Shown: positions 1 through 7,151, numbered from the stretch's first letter. The stretch is DNA of 19,140 nucleotides from an uncultured Selenomonadaceae bacterium (GCA_910579115.1 CAJTSO010000036.1:790-19929); one strand, 5' to 3'. Notes: a model not told the origin generated them from the letters alone. Numbers and translations are program-made.

Positions 1-465
1 TTTACCCCGGATGTCCGCCAGGGAGTTGATGCCGGACTTGTCGGTGGCCACCACCTGATTTGGATTCATGTAAAGACCGGCGATGGCTTTCAGATCCTTG
101 TAGGCGTGGCCCTTGAAGCTGTCCGTACCGTTGAGGCACTGGTAAGCGTTGGAGGAAATGGCAATGGATACCTGGGCCTCTCCATCGGAGACCATGTTCA
201 GATTGGCGATACCACCGGCGGAAGCCTGACTGGCGGCGCTCACCGAGGGAACGGTCTGGTTCCAGTTGTTGGTAATGGCGGCTCCTACCGCGTAGAGGGC
301 GCCGGCGGCGCCGGCGGTGGGGAAGTTGATCTTCAGCTTCTCCGCGGCGGCGGCTTTCGGCTTGGGGGCCTCCTCCTTTTTCTTTTCTCCCCCGCAGCCG
401 GCCAGACAGCCGATGGACAGGGAGGCAATGACTCCCGCGGTCACCAGTTTTTTCCAAAGCTTCAT
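1..465 (-). CDS. TAXI-family TRAP transporter solute-binding lipoprotein (3' end cut by window)
   Basis: This is the N-terminal 155 codons of a periplasmic or membrane-anchored binding protein that captures substrate for the TRAP permease encoded just upstream. Translation from ATG at 465 gives MKLWKKLVTAGVIASL, a lipoprotein signal ending in the lipobox LAGC near residue 23, a charged linker rich in K, E, A and P, then a mature domain beginning KINFPTAGAAGALYAVG, typical of the TAXI family. A later stretch, QASAGGIANLNMVSDGEAQV, also fits TAXI proteins. An AGAAGGA ribosome site lies 8 bases before the ATG. The frame stays open to base 1, so the C-terminal half is outside the window. Its position after the fused 4TM/12TM permease on the same strand is the usual pairing for TAXI systems. 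The ligand cannot be read from sequence; TAXI proteins are often linked to glutamate-like or other carboxylated ligands. Confidence 0.9.
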   Translation of the reverse strand, partial: MKLWKKLVTAGVIASLSIGCLAGCGGEKKKEEAPKPKAAAAEKLKINFPTAGAAGALYAVGAAITNNWNQTVPSVSAASQASAGGIANLNMVSDGEAQVSIAISSNAYQCLNGTDSFKGHAYKDLKAIAGLYMNPNQVVATDKSGINSLADIRGK

Positions 466-523
466 GTGATACATCCTTCTTTCCTTAAATGTATAGAAAA
501 TTTACCAGCTATTATATAGCACG

Positions 524-664
524 ACAGGGAAATAATATCTGACGAAAACCAGCTCTCGCTCGGGAATCAACATAGCGGTGATAAGCTCTGCCATCATTAT
601 TTAATTCGGCAATCGCTACCCCCCGATGTTGATTAACGGTTTTCTTACAGATATTATTCCCTGT
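524..664. repeat. Long imperfect inverted repeat between TRAP permease and binding-protein genes
   Basis: Outer arms 524-550 and 638-664 are complementary over about 24 of 27 bases. Inner arms pair at 565-573 with 626-634 (AATCAACAT/ATGTTGATT), 573-577 with 614-618, and 589-592 with 608-611, leaving a loop near 593-607. The RNA from the minus strand would fold into one long branched hairpin starting 14 bases after the permease stop codon. It could be a terminator or processing stem that lets the binding protein be made in a different amount from the permease, or a small palindromic mobile repeat. A TATAAT box on the minus strand at 511-516, just past it, could start a binding-protein transcript, but I see no convincing -35. 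Confidence 0.65.
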
Positions 665-678
665 TTTTTACTCCATAG

Positions 679-2649
679 TCACGTCGCCCTGGCCGTTTTC
701 CCCCGGCGGAGGAACTGATAGACCACCACCAGCCCGAAGCAGCCAAAGCCGATGGCGTCCGTCAGGGTATCGGCGTAAAGCAGCAGGGGGCAGGCCGCCG
801 CCAGCAGGAGCCTCTCGGGGACACCGGCATTTTTTATGACCCAGCCCTCCAGGGCCGCCACCAGCGCAATAGTTCCCAGCGAGGCGGTAAACGCCGCCCA
901 GGCGGTGGCGGACATTGCCGCCGTTTTATCCACGCCGATCAGCAGGATGGGATTGTTCAGGAAGAAGAAGGGAATGATAAAGCCGATGAGACCCAGCCGC
1001 ACCGCCCAGATTCCCGTCCTGGTCTGATCGCTGCCGGCAATGCCCGCCGCCACGTAGGCGCTCATGGCTACCGGGGGAGTGATATTGGAAAGGCAGGCGT
1101 AAATCAGGCAGAAAAGGTGGGCGGTGATGGGCAGGGTACCGGACTCGATGAGGACGGGAACCGCCACTGCCTGAACTATAACGTAGGCCGCCACCCCGGG
1201 GACTCCCATCCCCAGAATGGTGGACATGATCATTACCAGAAGCCCGGTCAGGTAAATGTTGTTGTTCTCCACGACGGAAAGGATCAGATAGCCCATGTTG
1301 AGGCCGATGGAGGAGAGGGTGACGGTGCCGATGATCACGCCGATGACCACGCAGCACACCCCCACGCTGATGGCGGAGCGGGCTCCCTCCACGGCGGCGG
1401 TGGTGATTTTGTCCAGGCCCATCCGGGTTTCCTTCCGGAGCCAGCTGGCGGCCACCGTGGCAAAAATGCTCATCACGGCGCTAAAGAGTGGCGTGTATCC
1501 GGCAAACATGAGTCCCAGCAGGCACACCAGCGGAATCACCAGATGGCCCTGCTGCTTCAGGACCCTTGAGGCCTCGGGGATATTTTCTTTGGCCAGACCC
1601 GACAGCCCCAGGCGTTTCGCCTCAAAGTGGACGGAGAACAACAGCCCCAGATAATAGAGGAAAGCGGGAACAAAAGCCGCCAGCATTACCGCCGTATAGC
1701 TGATGCTCAAAAACTCCGCCATGACGAAGCCCACCGCCCCCATGATGGGCGGGCAGAACTGGCCGCCGGTGGAGGCTACCGCCTCCACGGCCCCGGCAAA
1801 TTCCTTCCTGTACCCGGCCCGCTTCATGAGGGGGATGGTGATGGTGCCGGTGGTGGCCACATTGGCGATGGCGGAGCCGTTTATCATGCCCAAAAGCGCC
1901 GACGCCACCACGGCCACCTTCGCCGGGCCGCCGGAGGTCCGCCCCACCAGCGTCAGGGAAAAGTCGTTGATAAAATCCGAGAAGCCGCTGTGCTTCAGGA
2001 AGGCCCCGAAGACCACGAACATGAAAATGTAGGTGGCGGACACGCCGATTCCGGTTCCCAGAATACCCTGCGTCCCCCAGAACTGGGTGATCAGCACCCG
2101 CTTCAGGGTAAAGCCGTTATGCCCCAAAAGCCCCGGCAGGTATTCCCCGAACCAGTTGTAGCCCAGAAAGATCAGCGCCAGGATCATCAGGTTCCCCGAT
2201 GCCCGCCGGGCCGCTTCAAAGACCAGCAGCAGGCCCGCCGCCGCGATCCAGAGCTCCGGCTCGCTGACCCGCCCCCCGGTGGCGGCGATCTGACTGTAGT
2301 TCACGATAAGGTAGCCGAAGGCGCCAATAGTCAGGAGGATACAGGCAGCGTCCCATATCGGGGGCAGCTTCCGCACCCGCTTCTCCTTCTTGTAAGTCGG
2401 AAAGAGCAGGAAAGTAAAGACCAGCAGGAAGATACAGTGAAAGGCCCGCAGGTTGATGGCGCTGATGGAGCCGATGGTGGTGAAGTAGAGCTGGAACACC
2501 GTCCACAGGCAGAGCATGACGGTGATAAGCTTTCCCATGGGCCCCGTATAAGTCCGCATCCGGGCGTCGGCTTCCTTCTCCTCCAGCATTTCCCGAGCCT
2601 TTTTCTCAAGATTTTCCTCCGCCGTCAGCTTTCCCTGGTTTTCTGACAA
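679..2649 (-). CDS. TRAP transporter fused permease (4TM/12TM, DctQ-DctM fusion)
   Basis: This is the membrane part of a TRAP secondary transporter, driving substrate import with an ion gradient together with the TAXI binding protein encoded downstream. The protein has about 656 residues with many hydrophobic segments: a DctQ-like N-terminal block (about 38-150) and a DctM-like block (about 190-640). The DctM signature GGPAKVAVVASALLG followed by MINGSAIANVATTG and TIPLMKRAGY lies at about 240-280, and the second-half motif GMGVPGVAAYV is also present. I chose TTG at 2649 (reading MSENQGKLTAEENL) because GGGGTGG lies 5 bases before it and the start falls downstream of the predicted promoter. 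The frame stays open further upstream to 2871, but that part lies over the promoter. An ATG at 2589 is another possible start. The family call is firm; the start is moderate. Confidence 0.9.
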   Translation of the reverse strand: MSENQGKLTAEENLEKKAREMLEEKEADARMRTYTGPMGKLITVMLCLWTVFQLYFTTIGSISAINLRAFHCIFLLVFTFLLFPTYKKEKRVRKLPPIWDAACILLTIGAFGYLIVNYSQIAATGGRVSEPELWIAAAGLLLVFEAARRASGNLMILALIFLGYNWFGEYLPGLLGHNGFTLKRVLITQFWGTQGILGTGIGVSATYIFMFVVFGAFLKHSGFSDFINDFSLTLVGRTSGGPAKVAVVASALLGMINGSAIANVATTGTITIPLMKRAGYRKEFAGAVEAVASTGGQFCPPIMGAVGFVMAEFLSISYTAVMLAAFVPAFLYYLGLLFSVHFEAKRLGLSGLAKENIPEASRVLKQQGHLVIPLVCLLGLMFAGYTPLFSAVMSIFATVAASWLRKETRMGLDKITTAAVEGARSAISVGVCCVVIGVIIGTVTLSSIGLNMGYLILSVVENNNIYLTGLLVMIMSTILGMGVPGVAAYVIVQAVAVPVLIESGTLPITAHLFCLIYACLSNITPPVAMSAYVAAGIAGSDQTRTGIWAVRLGLIGFIIPFFFLNNPILLIGVDKTAAMSATAWAAFTASLGTIALVAALEGWVIKNAGVPERLLLAAACPLLLYADTLTDAIGFGCFGLVVVYQFLRRGKTARAT

Positions 2650-2737
2650 ACAATCCACCCCGCAATTATATATATCTGCCTCTCCTTTGATACCGGCGCG
2701 CCGAATGGAGGACAGCTGAAATGTTCCTGATTTGATC

Positions 2738-2788
2738 ATTATAATGCAGCCCTTTGGAAAATTGCAAGGCAATTTCTGCCAATTGGCA
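2738..2788 (-). promoter_or_regulatory. Promoter and palindromic operator candidate for the TRAP transporter
   Basis: On the minus strand -35 TTGCAA (2762-2767), an 18-base spacer and -10 TATAAT (2738-2743) lie about 90 bases before the permease start. The -35 sits inside AAATTGCCTTGCAATTT (2759-2775), a palindrome with perfect 7-base arms and a 3-base centre. A second perfect palindrome, TGCCAATTGGCA, lies at 2777-2788. The stretch 2738-2776 is nearly identical to the promoter of dpaL at 12788-12826, which argues for a common regulator. Confidence 0.75.
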
Positions 2789-2870
2789 GGGAGCGGCCTG
2801 CCGTTACCCCCCTCCGCGGAATAAACCGGCTGTCTTTGGGGAGGGCCGCTGGCCAACCGGCATTTCCGCA

Positions 2871-2899
2871 TTGTTCACCCCCGTAAAATATGGTATAAT
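2871..2899 (+). promoter_or_regulatory. Probable gyrA promoter
   Basis: TTGTTC (2871-2876), a 17-base spacer and TATAAT (2894-2899) lie upstream of gyrA on the plus strand. This implies a 5' leader of about 160 bases holding a perfect 7-base-pair hairpin at 2941-2957 (TTGACAG/CTGTCAA) and the structured repeat at 2989-3037. Confidence 0.6.
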
Positions 2900-2988
2900 C
2901 AATCATGTGAAAGTGTCTTCTCACCTTTCAGTCAGCTTCGTTGACAGCTTCTGTCAACCCAAAGAGAGAGCAATGGATGGCCCTCCTG

Positions 2989-3037
2989 CCTCTCCCTCCG
3001 GGAGAGGTGTCATGCCGCCAGACGTGACGGAGAGGGT
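2989..3037. repeat. Structured intergenic repeat, copy 1 (in the gyrA leader)
   Basis: An 8-base-pair hairpin CCTCTCCC-TCC-GGGAGAGG (2989-3007) is followed by a weaker GTCA/TGAC stem and ends in GAGAGGGT (3030-3037). The same order and spacing of elements occurs at 7293-7340, so the two look like diverged members of one repeat family. It lies inside the predicted gyrA leader, 29 bases before the start codon. Confidence 0.55.
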
Positions 3038-3066
3038 GTATTTGAAATTTTATGAGGTGATATTTT

Positions 3067-5811
3067 TTGGATTACGGTCAGGACAAAATCGTTTCCGTCG
3101 ATCTTGCGTCGGTAATGAAGAATTCCTATATCAATTACGCCATGAGCGTCATCGTCTCCCGGGCCCTTCCCGACGTGCGGGACGGACTGAAGCCCGTTCA
3201 CCGCCGCATCCTCTACGCCATGCAGGAAGCGGGCATGGGCTCCAATAAGCCCTATAAGAAATCGGCCCGCATCGTGGGCGAGGTATTGGGTAAGTACCAT
3301 CCCCACGGGGACGGCTCCGTCTACGACGCCATCGTCCGCATGGCCCAGGATTTCTCCATCCGTTACCTGCTGGCGGACGGCCATGGCAACTTCGGCTCCG
3401 TGGACGGAGATCCCGCCGCCGCCATGCGCTACACCGAAGTCCGTATGTCCAAAATCTCCGAGCTGATGCTGAAGGACATCGAGAAGGACACCGTTGATTT
3501 TACTCCAAACTACGATGAATCCCTGAAGGAACCTGCCGTGCTCCCCGCCCGCTTCCCCCAGCTTCTGGTAAACGGCTCGGAGGGTATCGCCGTGGGCATG
3601 GCCACGAAGATTCCGCCCCACAATTTGAAGGAAGCCATTGACGGCGCCCTGATGGTTCTGGACAATCCCCAGGCTACCGTGGACGACCTGATGAAGGTAA
3701 TTCAGGGGCCTGATTTTCCCACCGGCGCCCAGATCATGGGTCTTGGCGGCATCAGCGATATGTATCATACCGGCCGGGGCTCCATTAAGATGAGGGCCGT
3801 CAGCCACATTGAGGAAATAAAGAGCGGCAAAAAGCAGATAATCGTCACGGAGCTGCCTTATCAGGTAAACAAAGCCCGCCTCATCGAATCCATCGCCCAG
3901 CTCCACCGGGACAAAAAGGTAGAGGGCATTACCGCCCTCCGGGACGAGTCCGACCGGGACGGTATGCGCATCGTCATCGAGCTGAAACGGGACGCCGCCC
4001 CGAAAGTCGTCCTGAACCAGCTCTACAAGCACACCCAGCTGCAGGAATCCTTCGGCGCCATTCTGCTGGCCTTGGATGGGGGAACTCCCCGGACCATGAA
4101 CCTGGCGGAAATTATCACCGCCTACATCGAGCACCAGAAAATCGTCACCCGCCGCCGCACCCGGTACGAGCTGGACAAGGCCAAAGCCAGGGCCCACATT
4201 CTGGAAGGTCTCACCATTGCTCTTGACCACTTGGACGCCGTCATCACCACCATCCGCCAGAGCCTGGACGGAGACACCGCCAAAACCGCCCTCATGGAAG
4301 GCTTCGGCTTCTCCGACAAACAGGCCCAGGCAATTCTCGATATGCGCCTCCAGCGGCTCACCGGCCTGGAACGGGACAAGATCCGTGAGGAATATCAGGA
4401 AGTGCTGAAAACCATCGACTGGCTCAGCAGTGTTCTCGCCGATGAGGAAAAGCTCAAAGCCATTATCCGGGAAGAGCTTGCCGCCGTCAAAGAACAGTAC
4501 GGCGACGACCGCCGCACCCGGATCGTGGCCGCTGATGGAGAAATCGATCTGGAATCGGTGATTCCCACGGAGGATATCGTGGTGACCCTCACCAGAGGCA
4601 GCTACATCAAGCGCCTGCCCCTGACTACCTACAAGTCCCAGAAGCGGGGCGGCAAAGGCATCACCGGTATGAAAACAAAGGACGAGGACATCGTGGAAAC
4701 CCTGCTTCTCACCACCACCCATCACACGATCCTCTTCTTCACCAGCCGGGGCCGGGTTTACAAGCTGAAGGGCTACGACATCAACGAAGCCGCCCGTCAG
4801 GCCAAGGGACAGCACCTTTCCAACCTTCTGTCCCTTTCCGGCGGCGAAAAAATCACGGCGGTGATCCCCATCCGCAAGTTCACCGGAGACTGCAAGTCTG
4901 ATAAGGAACGGGAGCAGATAAGCCAGTTCCTGGAGGAAAACTTCCTCCTAATGGCCACCAAGCGGGGCATCGTCAAAAAAACTCCCCTCTCCGCCTTCGA
5001 CAACATTCGCTCCGGCGGCATTATCGCCATCAAGCTGGACGAGGACGAGGGAGATTCCGCCGAGCTTGCCGCCCTTTCCAACAGCGGCGGCGACATTATC
5101 ACCGGAGGCGACCTCTCGGAAACGGATTTCCTCCAAAGCGAAGCCGGAGACGAGGACAAGCCGGGAATGGACGAACTCATCTCCGTTCGTCTTACCAACG
5201 GTTCCAGCGACGTAATCATCGGAACCAGAGACGGCCAGGCCATCGTGTTCAACGAAGCCGGCGTCCGCTCCATGGGCCGTCAGACCCGGGGCGTAAAGGG
5301 CATAACCCTGGCGGAGAATGATGAAGTAATTGGCATGGACGTAGTGGAAGACTTGGCCAACGACGGCCGGGAAGTCCTGGCCGTCACCCAGCTGGGCTTC
5401 GGCAAGCGCACCCCCCTGACCGACTACCGGAAAACCGCCCGGGGCGGCAAGGGCGTCAAGAACTTCAAGGTGGCCGAAAAAACCGGCTCCGTCATCGGCC
5501 TCAAGCTGGTAAAGGGTGATGAGGAACTCCTCCTGATCACCACCGGCGGCATCGTCATCCGCACCCCCGTCGAGGACATCAGAAATGTCAGCCGCAATAC
5601 CAGCGGGGTAAAGGTCATCACCCCCACCCCCGGGGACATGGTTGCCTCCTTCGCCGTCAGCGACATCAAGGAGGAGCCGGAGGACGGCACGGAAGGCCTC
5701 CGGGTGATAAAGGCGGAACCGGGCGAAATGGAAAAAGCCGCCGCCCTCGCCCGGGAGGCCCAGGCCGCCGACAAAGCCCTGGACAACCTCACCGGCCCGG
5801 AAGAAGAATAA
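3067..5811 (+). CDS. gyrA: DNA gyrase subunit A
   Basis: This subunit cuts and rejoins DNA in the GyrA2GyrB2 gyrase that introduces negative supercoils. The protein is 914 residues. The N-terminal motifs INYAMSVIVSRALPDVRDGL and KPVHRRILYAM are standard, and the catalytic tyrosine is Y122 in AAAMRYTEVRMS. The GyrA box QKRGGKG at 525-531 separates gyrase from topoisomerase IV and opens the C-terminal beta-pinwheel. The gene starts with TTG at 3067, read from GAGGTGA 6-7 bases upstream; the only nearby ATG is followed at once by a stop. Two features are unusual: residue 83, normally Ser in the quinolone-binding region, is Gly (GDGSVYD, 81-87), and the pinwheel carries an extra acidic stretch near residues 659-700. 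The C-terminal tail is rich in A and E. gyrB is not next to it in this window. Confidence 0.97.
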   Translation: MDYGQDKIVSVDLASVMKNSYINYAMSVIVSRALPDVRDGLKPVHRRILYAMQEAGMGSNKPYKKSARIVGEVLGKYHPHGDGSVYDAIVRMAQDFSIRYLLADGHGNFGSVDGDPAAAMRYTEVRMSKISELMLKDIEKDTVDFTPNYDESLKEPAVLPARFPQLLVNGSEGIAVGMATKIPPHNLKEAIDGALMVLDNPQATVDDLMKVIQGPDFPTGAQIMGLGGISDMYHTGRGSIKMRAVSHIEEIKSGKKQIIVTELPYQVNKARLIESIAQLHRDKKVEGITALRDESDRDGMRIVIELKRDAAPKVVLNQLYKHTQLQESFGAILLALDGGTPRTMNLAEIITAYIEHQKIVTRRRTRYELDKAKARAHILEGLTIALDHLDAVITTIRQSLDGDTAKTALMEGFGFSDKQAQAILDMRLQRLTGLERDKIREEYQEVLKTIDWLSSVLADEEKLKAIIREELAAVKEQYGDDRRTRIVAADGEIDLESVIPTEDIVVTLTRGSYIKRLPLTTYKSQKRGGKGITGMKTKDEDIVETLLLTTTHHTILFFTSRGRVYKLKGYDINEAARQAKGQHLSNLLSLSGGEKITAVIPIRKFTGDCKSDKEREQISQFLEENFLLMATKRGIVKKTPLSAFDNIRSGGIIAIKLDEDEGDSAELAALSNSGGDIITGGDLSETDFLQSEAGDEDKPGMDELISVRLTNGSSDVIIGTRDGQAIVFNEAGVRSMGRQTRGVKGITLAENDEVIGMDVVEDLANDGREVLAVTQLGFGKRTPLTDYRKTARGGKGVKNFKVAEKTGSVIGLKLVKGDEELLLITTGGIVIRTPVEDIRNVSRNTSGVKVITPTPGDMVASFAVSDIKEEPEDGTEGLRVIKAEPGEMEKAAALAREAQAADKALDNLTGPEEE

Positions 5812-5919
5812 CCCCTGACCGGTAATTCAACGGAAGCTGTTGAAGGGGAGCCATTATCCGGCAGATAACGGATTTCCCGGGCATGAATGGACTGTGCCCT
5901 GTAAAACAAGCCAATAAAA

Positions 5920-5972
5920 AAGAAAACCTCCTGCTGTAGAACAAATGGAAAACTACAGCGGGAGGTTTTCTT
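5920..5972. terminator. Strong hairpin terminator, probably bidirectional
   Basis: Twenty-base arms (5920-5939 and 5953-5972) pair almost perfectly, AAGAAAACCTCC against GGAGGTTTTCTT at the ends, with a 13-base loop. The arms carry A-tracts and T-tracts, so it can stop gyrA transcripts and, in the other direction, transcripts from the cassette at 6135-6669. Between gyrA and this hairpin (5812-5919) there are only short stems (5826-5844, 5854-5868, 5879-5899) and no gene that I can see. Confidence 0.75.
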
Positions 5973-5994
5973 ATGCCGGAAAACACGCAAAGGA

Positions 5995-6103
5995 CGACAA
6001 CAAAGGCCGGCTGGCACTACGCCAACCGGCCTTTAGTGCCGCTACCGACACAATCGTATATACAGCGGCTGCCTTCCGCAGCCGACAGACTGTCTGGTGG
6101 AGA
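5995..6103. repeat. 109-bp direct repeat, copy distal to ssrA
   Basis: This matches 6698-6806 base for base at a fixed offset of 703 with only 4 mismatches in 109. It contains the terminator hairpin found after ssrA (here 6003-6033), a second perfect hairpin CGGCTGC/GCAGCCG, and, at its right end on the minus strand, TCTCCACCA, the last nine bases of tmRNA. It may end transcription of the DUF4160 gene. A duplicate of an RNA-gene 3' end on the far side of a small cassette is what site-specific insertion or segmental duplication leaves behind. Confidence 0.9.
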
Positions 6104-6134
6104 AACTACTGTAAGTAAATTATCCTCTGGAGAA

Positions 6135-6413
6135 TCAGCAGTAATAATCAATTCGGCCAAAATAATCATACCATTTTTTGATAATCTCTCCGCTTCTCGC
6201 TTCAATAATATCCATAATGTTCCTTAAAATTCCCGGCTTAATATGCGAATTATTATTGGCTAAAAAGCATTTGCCTGCTTTTGTTATCCATATCTTGGTA
6301 GCATTTTTCTGAGGAGCCCCCTTCGCTATATGCACATGGATGGGCTCTATTGGTTTGCCCTCATTAGTCCAGAAAAACACCCAGTATGAACCTATCTTAA
6401 AAACCTGCGGCAT
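6135..6413 (-). CDS. DUF4160-family small protein
   Basis: A 92-residue protein beginning MPQVFKIGSYWVFFWTNEG and containing HVHIAKG, then KIWITKAG and a C-terminal KKWYDYFGRIDYYC. This matches the DUF4160 pattern (short N-terminal strand block, HVHV-like motif, C-terminal aromatic end). The function of DUF4160 is not established; such genes often sit in small two-gene pairs and have been suspected of being toxin-antitoxin-like. I chose ATG at 6413, 12 bases after AGGAGG, because the in-frame GTG at 6425 touches the ribosome site. The start lies 17 bases inside the end of the upstream gene, so translation is probably coupled. The region is visibly more AT-rich than its neighbours, which suggests recent acquisition. 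Confidence 0.8.
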   Translation of the reverse strand: MPQVFKIGSYWVFFWTNEGKPIEPIHVHIAKGAPQKNATKIWITKAGKCFLANNNSHIKPGILRNIMDIIEARSGEIIKKWYDYFGRIDYYC

Positions 6414-6669
6414 TTTCAAAACCACCCTCCTGGGAAAAGCGCAGGATCAAATGCGCCGTAGATTCCAGGATTTCCTGATAGCGGGCGATATCAGCTTCAT
6501 CAAATTGATAAATATCCTCCCAGGTATAGCCGGGAAGGTAGCAGGTAGCGTGCCGGAAGCAATATTCCGCATCAGGTTTTTCTATATATACCTTGACGGT
6601 GCCGTCTTCCCGCATATCAGAATGAACAATTTCCGTATCATCTTCCAATGTCATAAATGGATAAATCAT
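6397..6669 (-). CDS. Conserved small hypothetical protein, partner of the DUF4160 gene
   Basis: A 90-residue acidic protein, MIYPFMTLEDDTEIVHSDM at the N-terminus and ending FSQEGGFENAAGF, with no signal peptide or membrane segment. I recognise the style of a small conserved Firmicute protein but cannot name a function. ATG at 6669 is preceded by GGGAGGG at 8 bases. The gene begins only 28 bases from the inner end of the ssrA-side repeat and overlaps the DUF4160 gene, so the two form one transcription unit. I see no clear promoter of its own; readthrough from ssrA or a signal within the repeat (TATATA on the minus strand) could drive it. A toxin-antitoxin or defence role is only a guess from size, overlap and setting. 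Confidence 0.7.
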   Translation of the reverse strand: MIYPFMTLEDDTEIVHSDMREDGTVKVYIEKPDAEYCFRHATCYLPGYTWEDIYQFDEADIARYQEILESTAHLILRFSQEGGFENAAGF

Positions 6670-6697
6670 GCTTTTACCCTCCCGGTAAAATATTTCC

Positions 6698-6806
6698 CGA
6701 CAACAAAGGCCGGCTGGCACTACGCCAACCGGCCTTCAGTGCCGCTTCCGACACAATCGTATATACAGCGGCTGCTTTCCGCAGCCGGCAGACTGTCTGG
6801 TGGAGA
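6698..6806. repeat. 109-bp direct repeat, copy at the 3' end of ssrA
   Basis: This is the second copy of the repeat at 5995-6103 (105 of 109 identical). Its right 9 bases are the 3' end of tmRNA including the encoded CCA; the rest lies downstream of ssrA. The matching copy stops agreeing exactly where tmRNA sequence would continue (6807 against 6104). Confidence 0.9.
6706..6736 (-). terminator. tmRNA terminator
   Basis: Stem AAGGCCGG/CCGGCCTT extended by TGGC/GCCA with one mismatch and a 5-base loop. It is read on the minus strand after ssrA and is followed by a T-rich TTGTTGTC. The same hairpin is repeated at 6003-6033. Confidence 0.7.
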
Positions 6807-7151
6807 TGAGGAGAATCGAACTCCTGTCCGAAAGCATTGTTTCACCGATTTCTCCGAGCGCAGCCACTGATTATTTTTAGCCGGAGACGGTTCAGGGGCA
6901 ATCCGTCCTTTGGCGATCTCCTTGATTCTCCCTGTGTAAGTCGGAGCTCCTTACACAGGTGATCCCGCTGTTTGACCTCCCGGCTCGGAGCGCGGGCTCA
7001 GCCGGGCGGGAGGGCAGCCAAATCAGGCTGCGAGTGCGTAATTGTCGTTAGCCTTTATATTTATAAAGGATTCCGCCTTTTTACGGAGTGGACGGAGACT
7101 CCGGCTCGCTTACGATGCACCAGCTGCCCCCGTCGAACCCATTACATCCCC
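6798..7151 (-). ncRNA. ssrA: tmRNA (ssrA)
   Basis: This RNA rescues stalled ribosomes by acting first as tRNA-Ala and then as a short message. The ends form the tRNA-like acceptor stem: 5' GGGGATG (7151-7145) pairs with CATCTCC, followed by A and an encoded CCA ending at 6798. The T-arm reads GGAGTTCGATTCTCC, and the 5' region contains GGGTTCGACGGGGGC, typical of tmRNA. The tag frame lies at 7023-7052 and encodes ANDNYALAA followed by TGA, an ordinary degradation tag ending in ALAA. Length is 354 bases, normal for a one-piece tmRNA. The 3' end abuts the direct repeat described above, consistent with ssrA being a favourite insertion site for mobile DNA. Confidence 0.97.

Noticed and set aside
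2..457. 151-codon minus-strand frame rich in R, G and H
   Set aside because: Out-of-frame shadow of the TAXI binding-protein gene, whose true frame runs open from 465 to 1.
1627..2646. 339-codon plus-strand frame over the TRAP permease
   Set aside because: H, Q, G and P-rich antisense shadow with no family features.
3010..4815. 601-codon open frame on the minus strand
   Set aside because: It lies wholly opposite gyrA, has no ribosome site and low-complexity GG/DD-rich content; it is a mirror of GC-rich gyrA codons.
5995..6806. Insertion sequence or transposon between the direct repeats
   Set aside because: There is no transposase or integrase and no terminal inverted repeats; the repeats are direct and contain ssrA end sequence.
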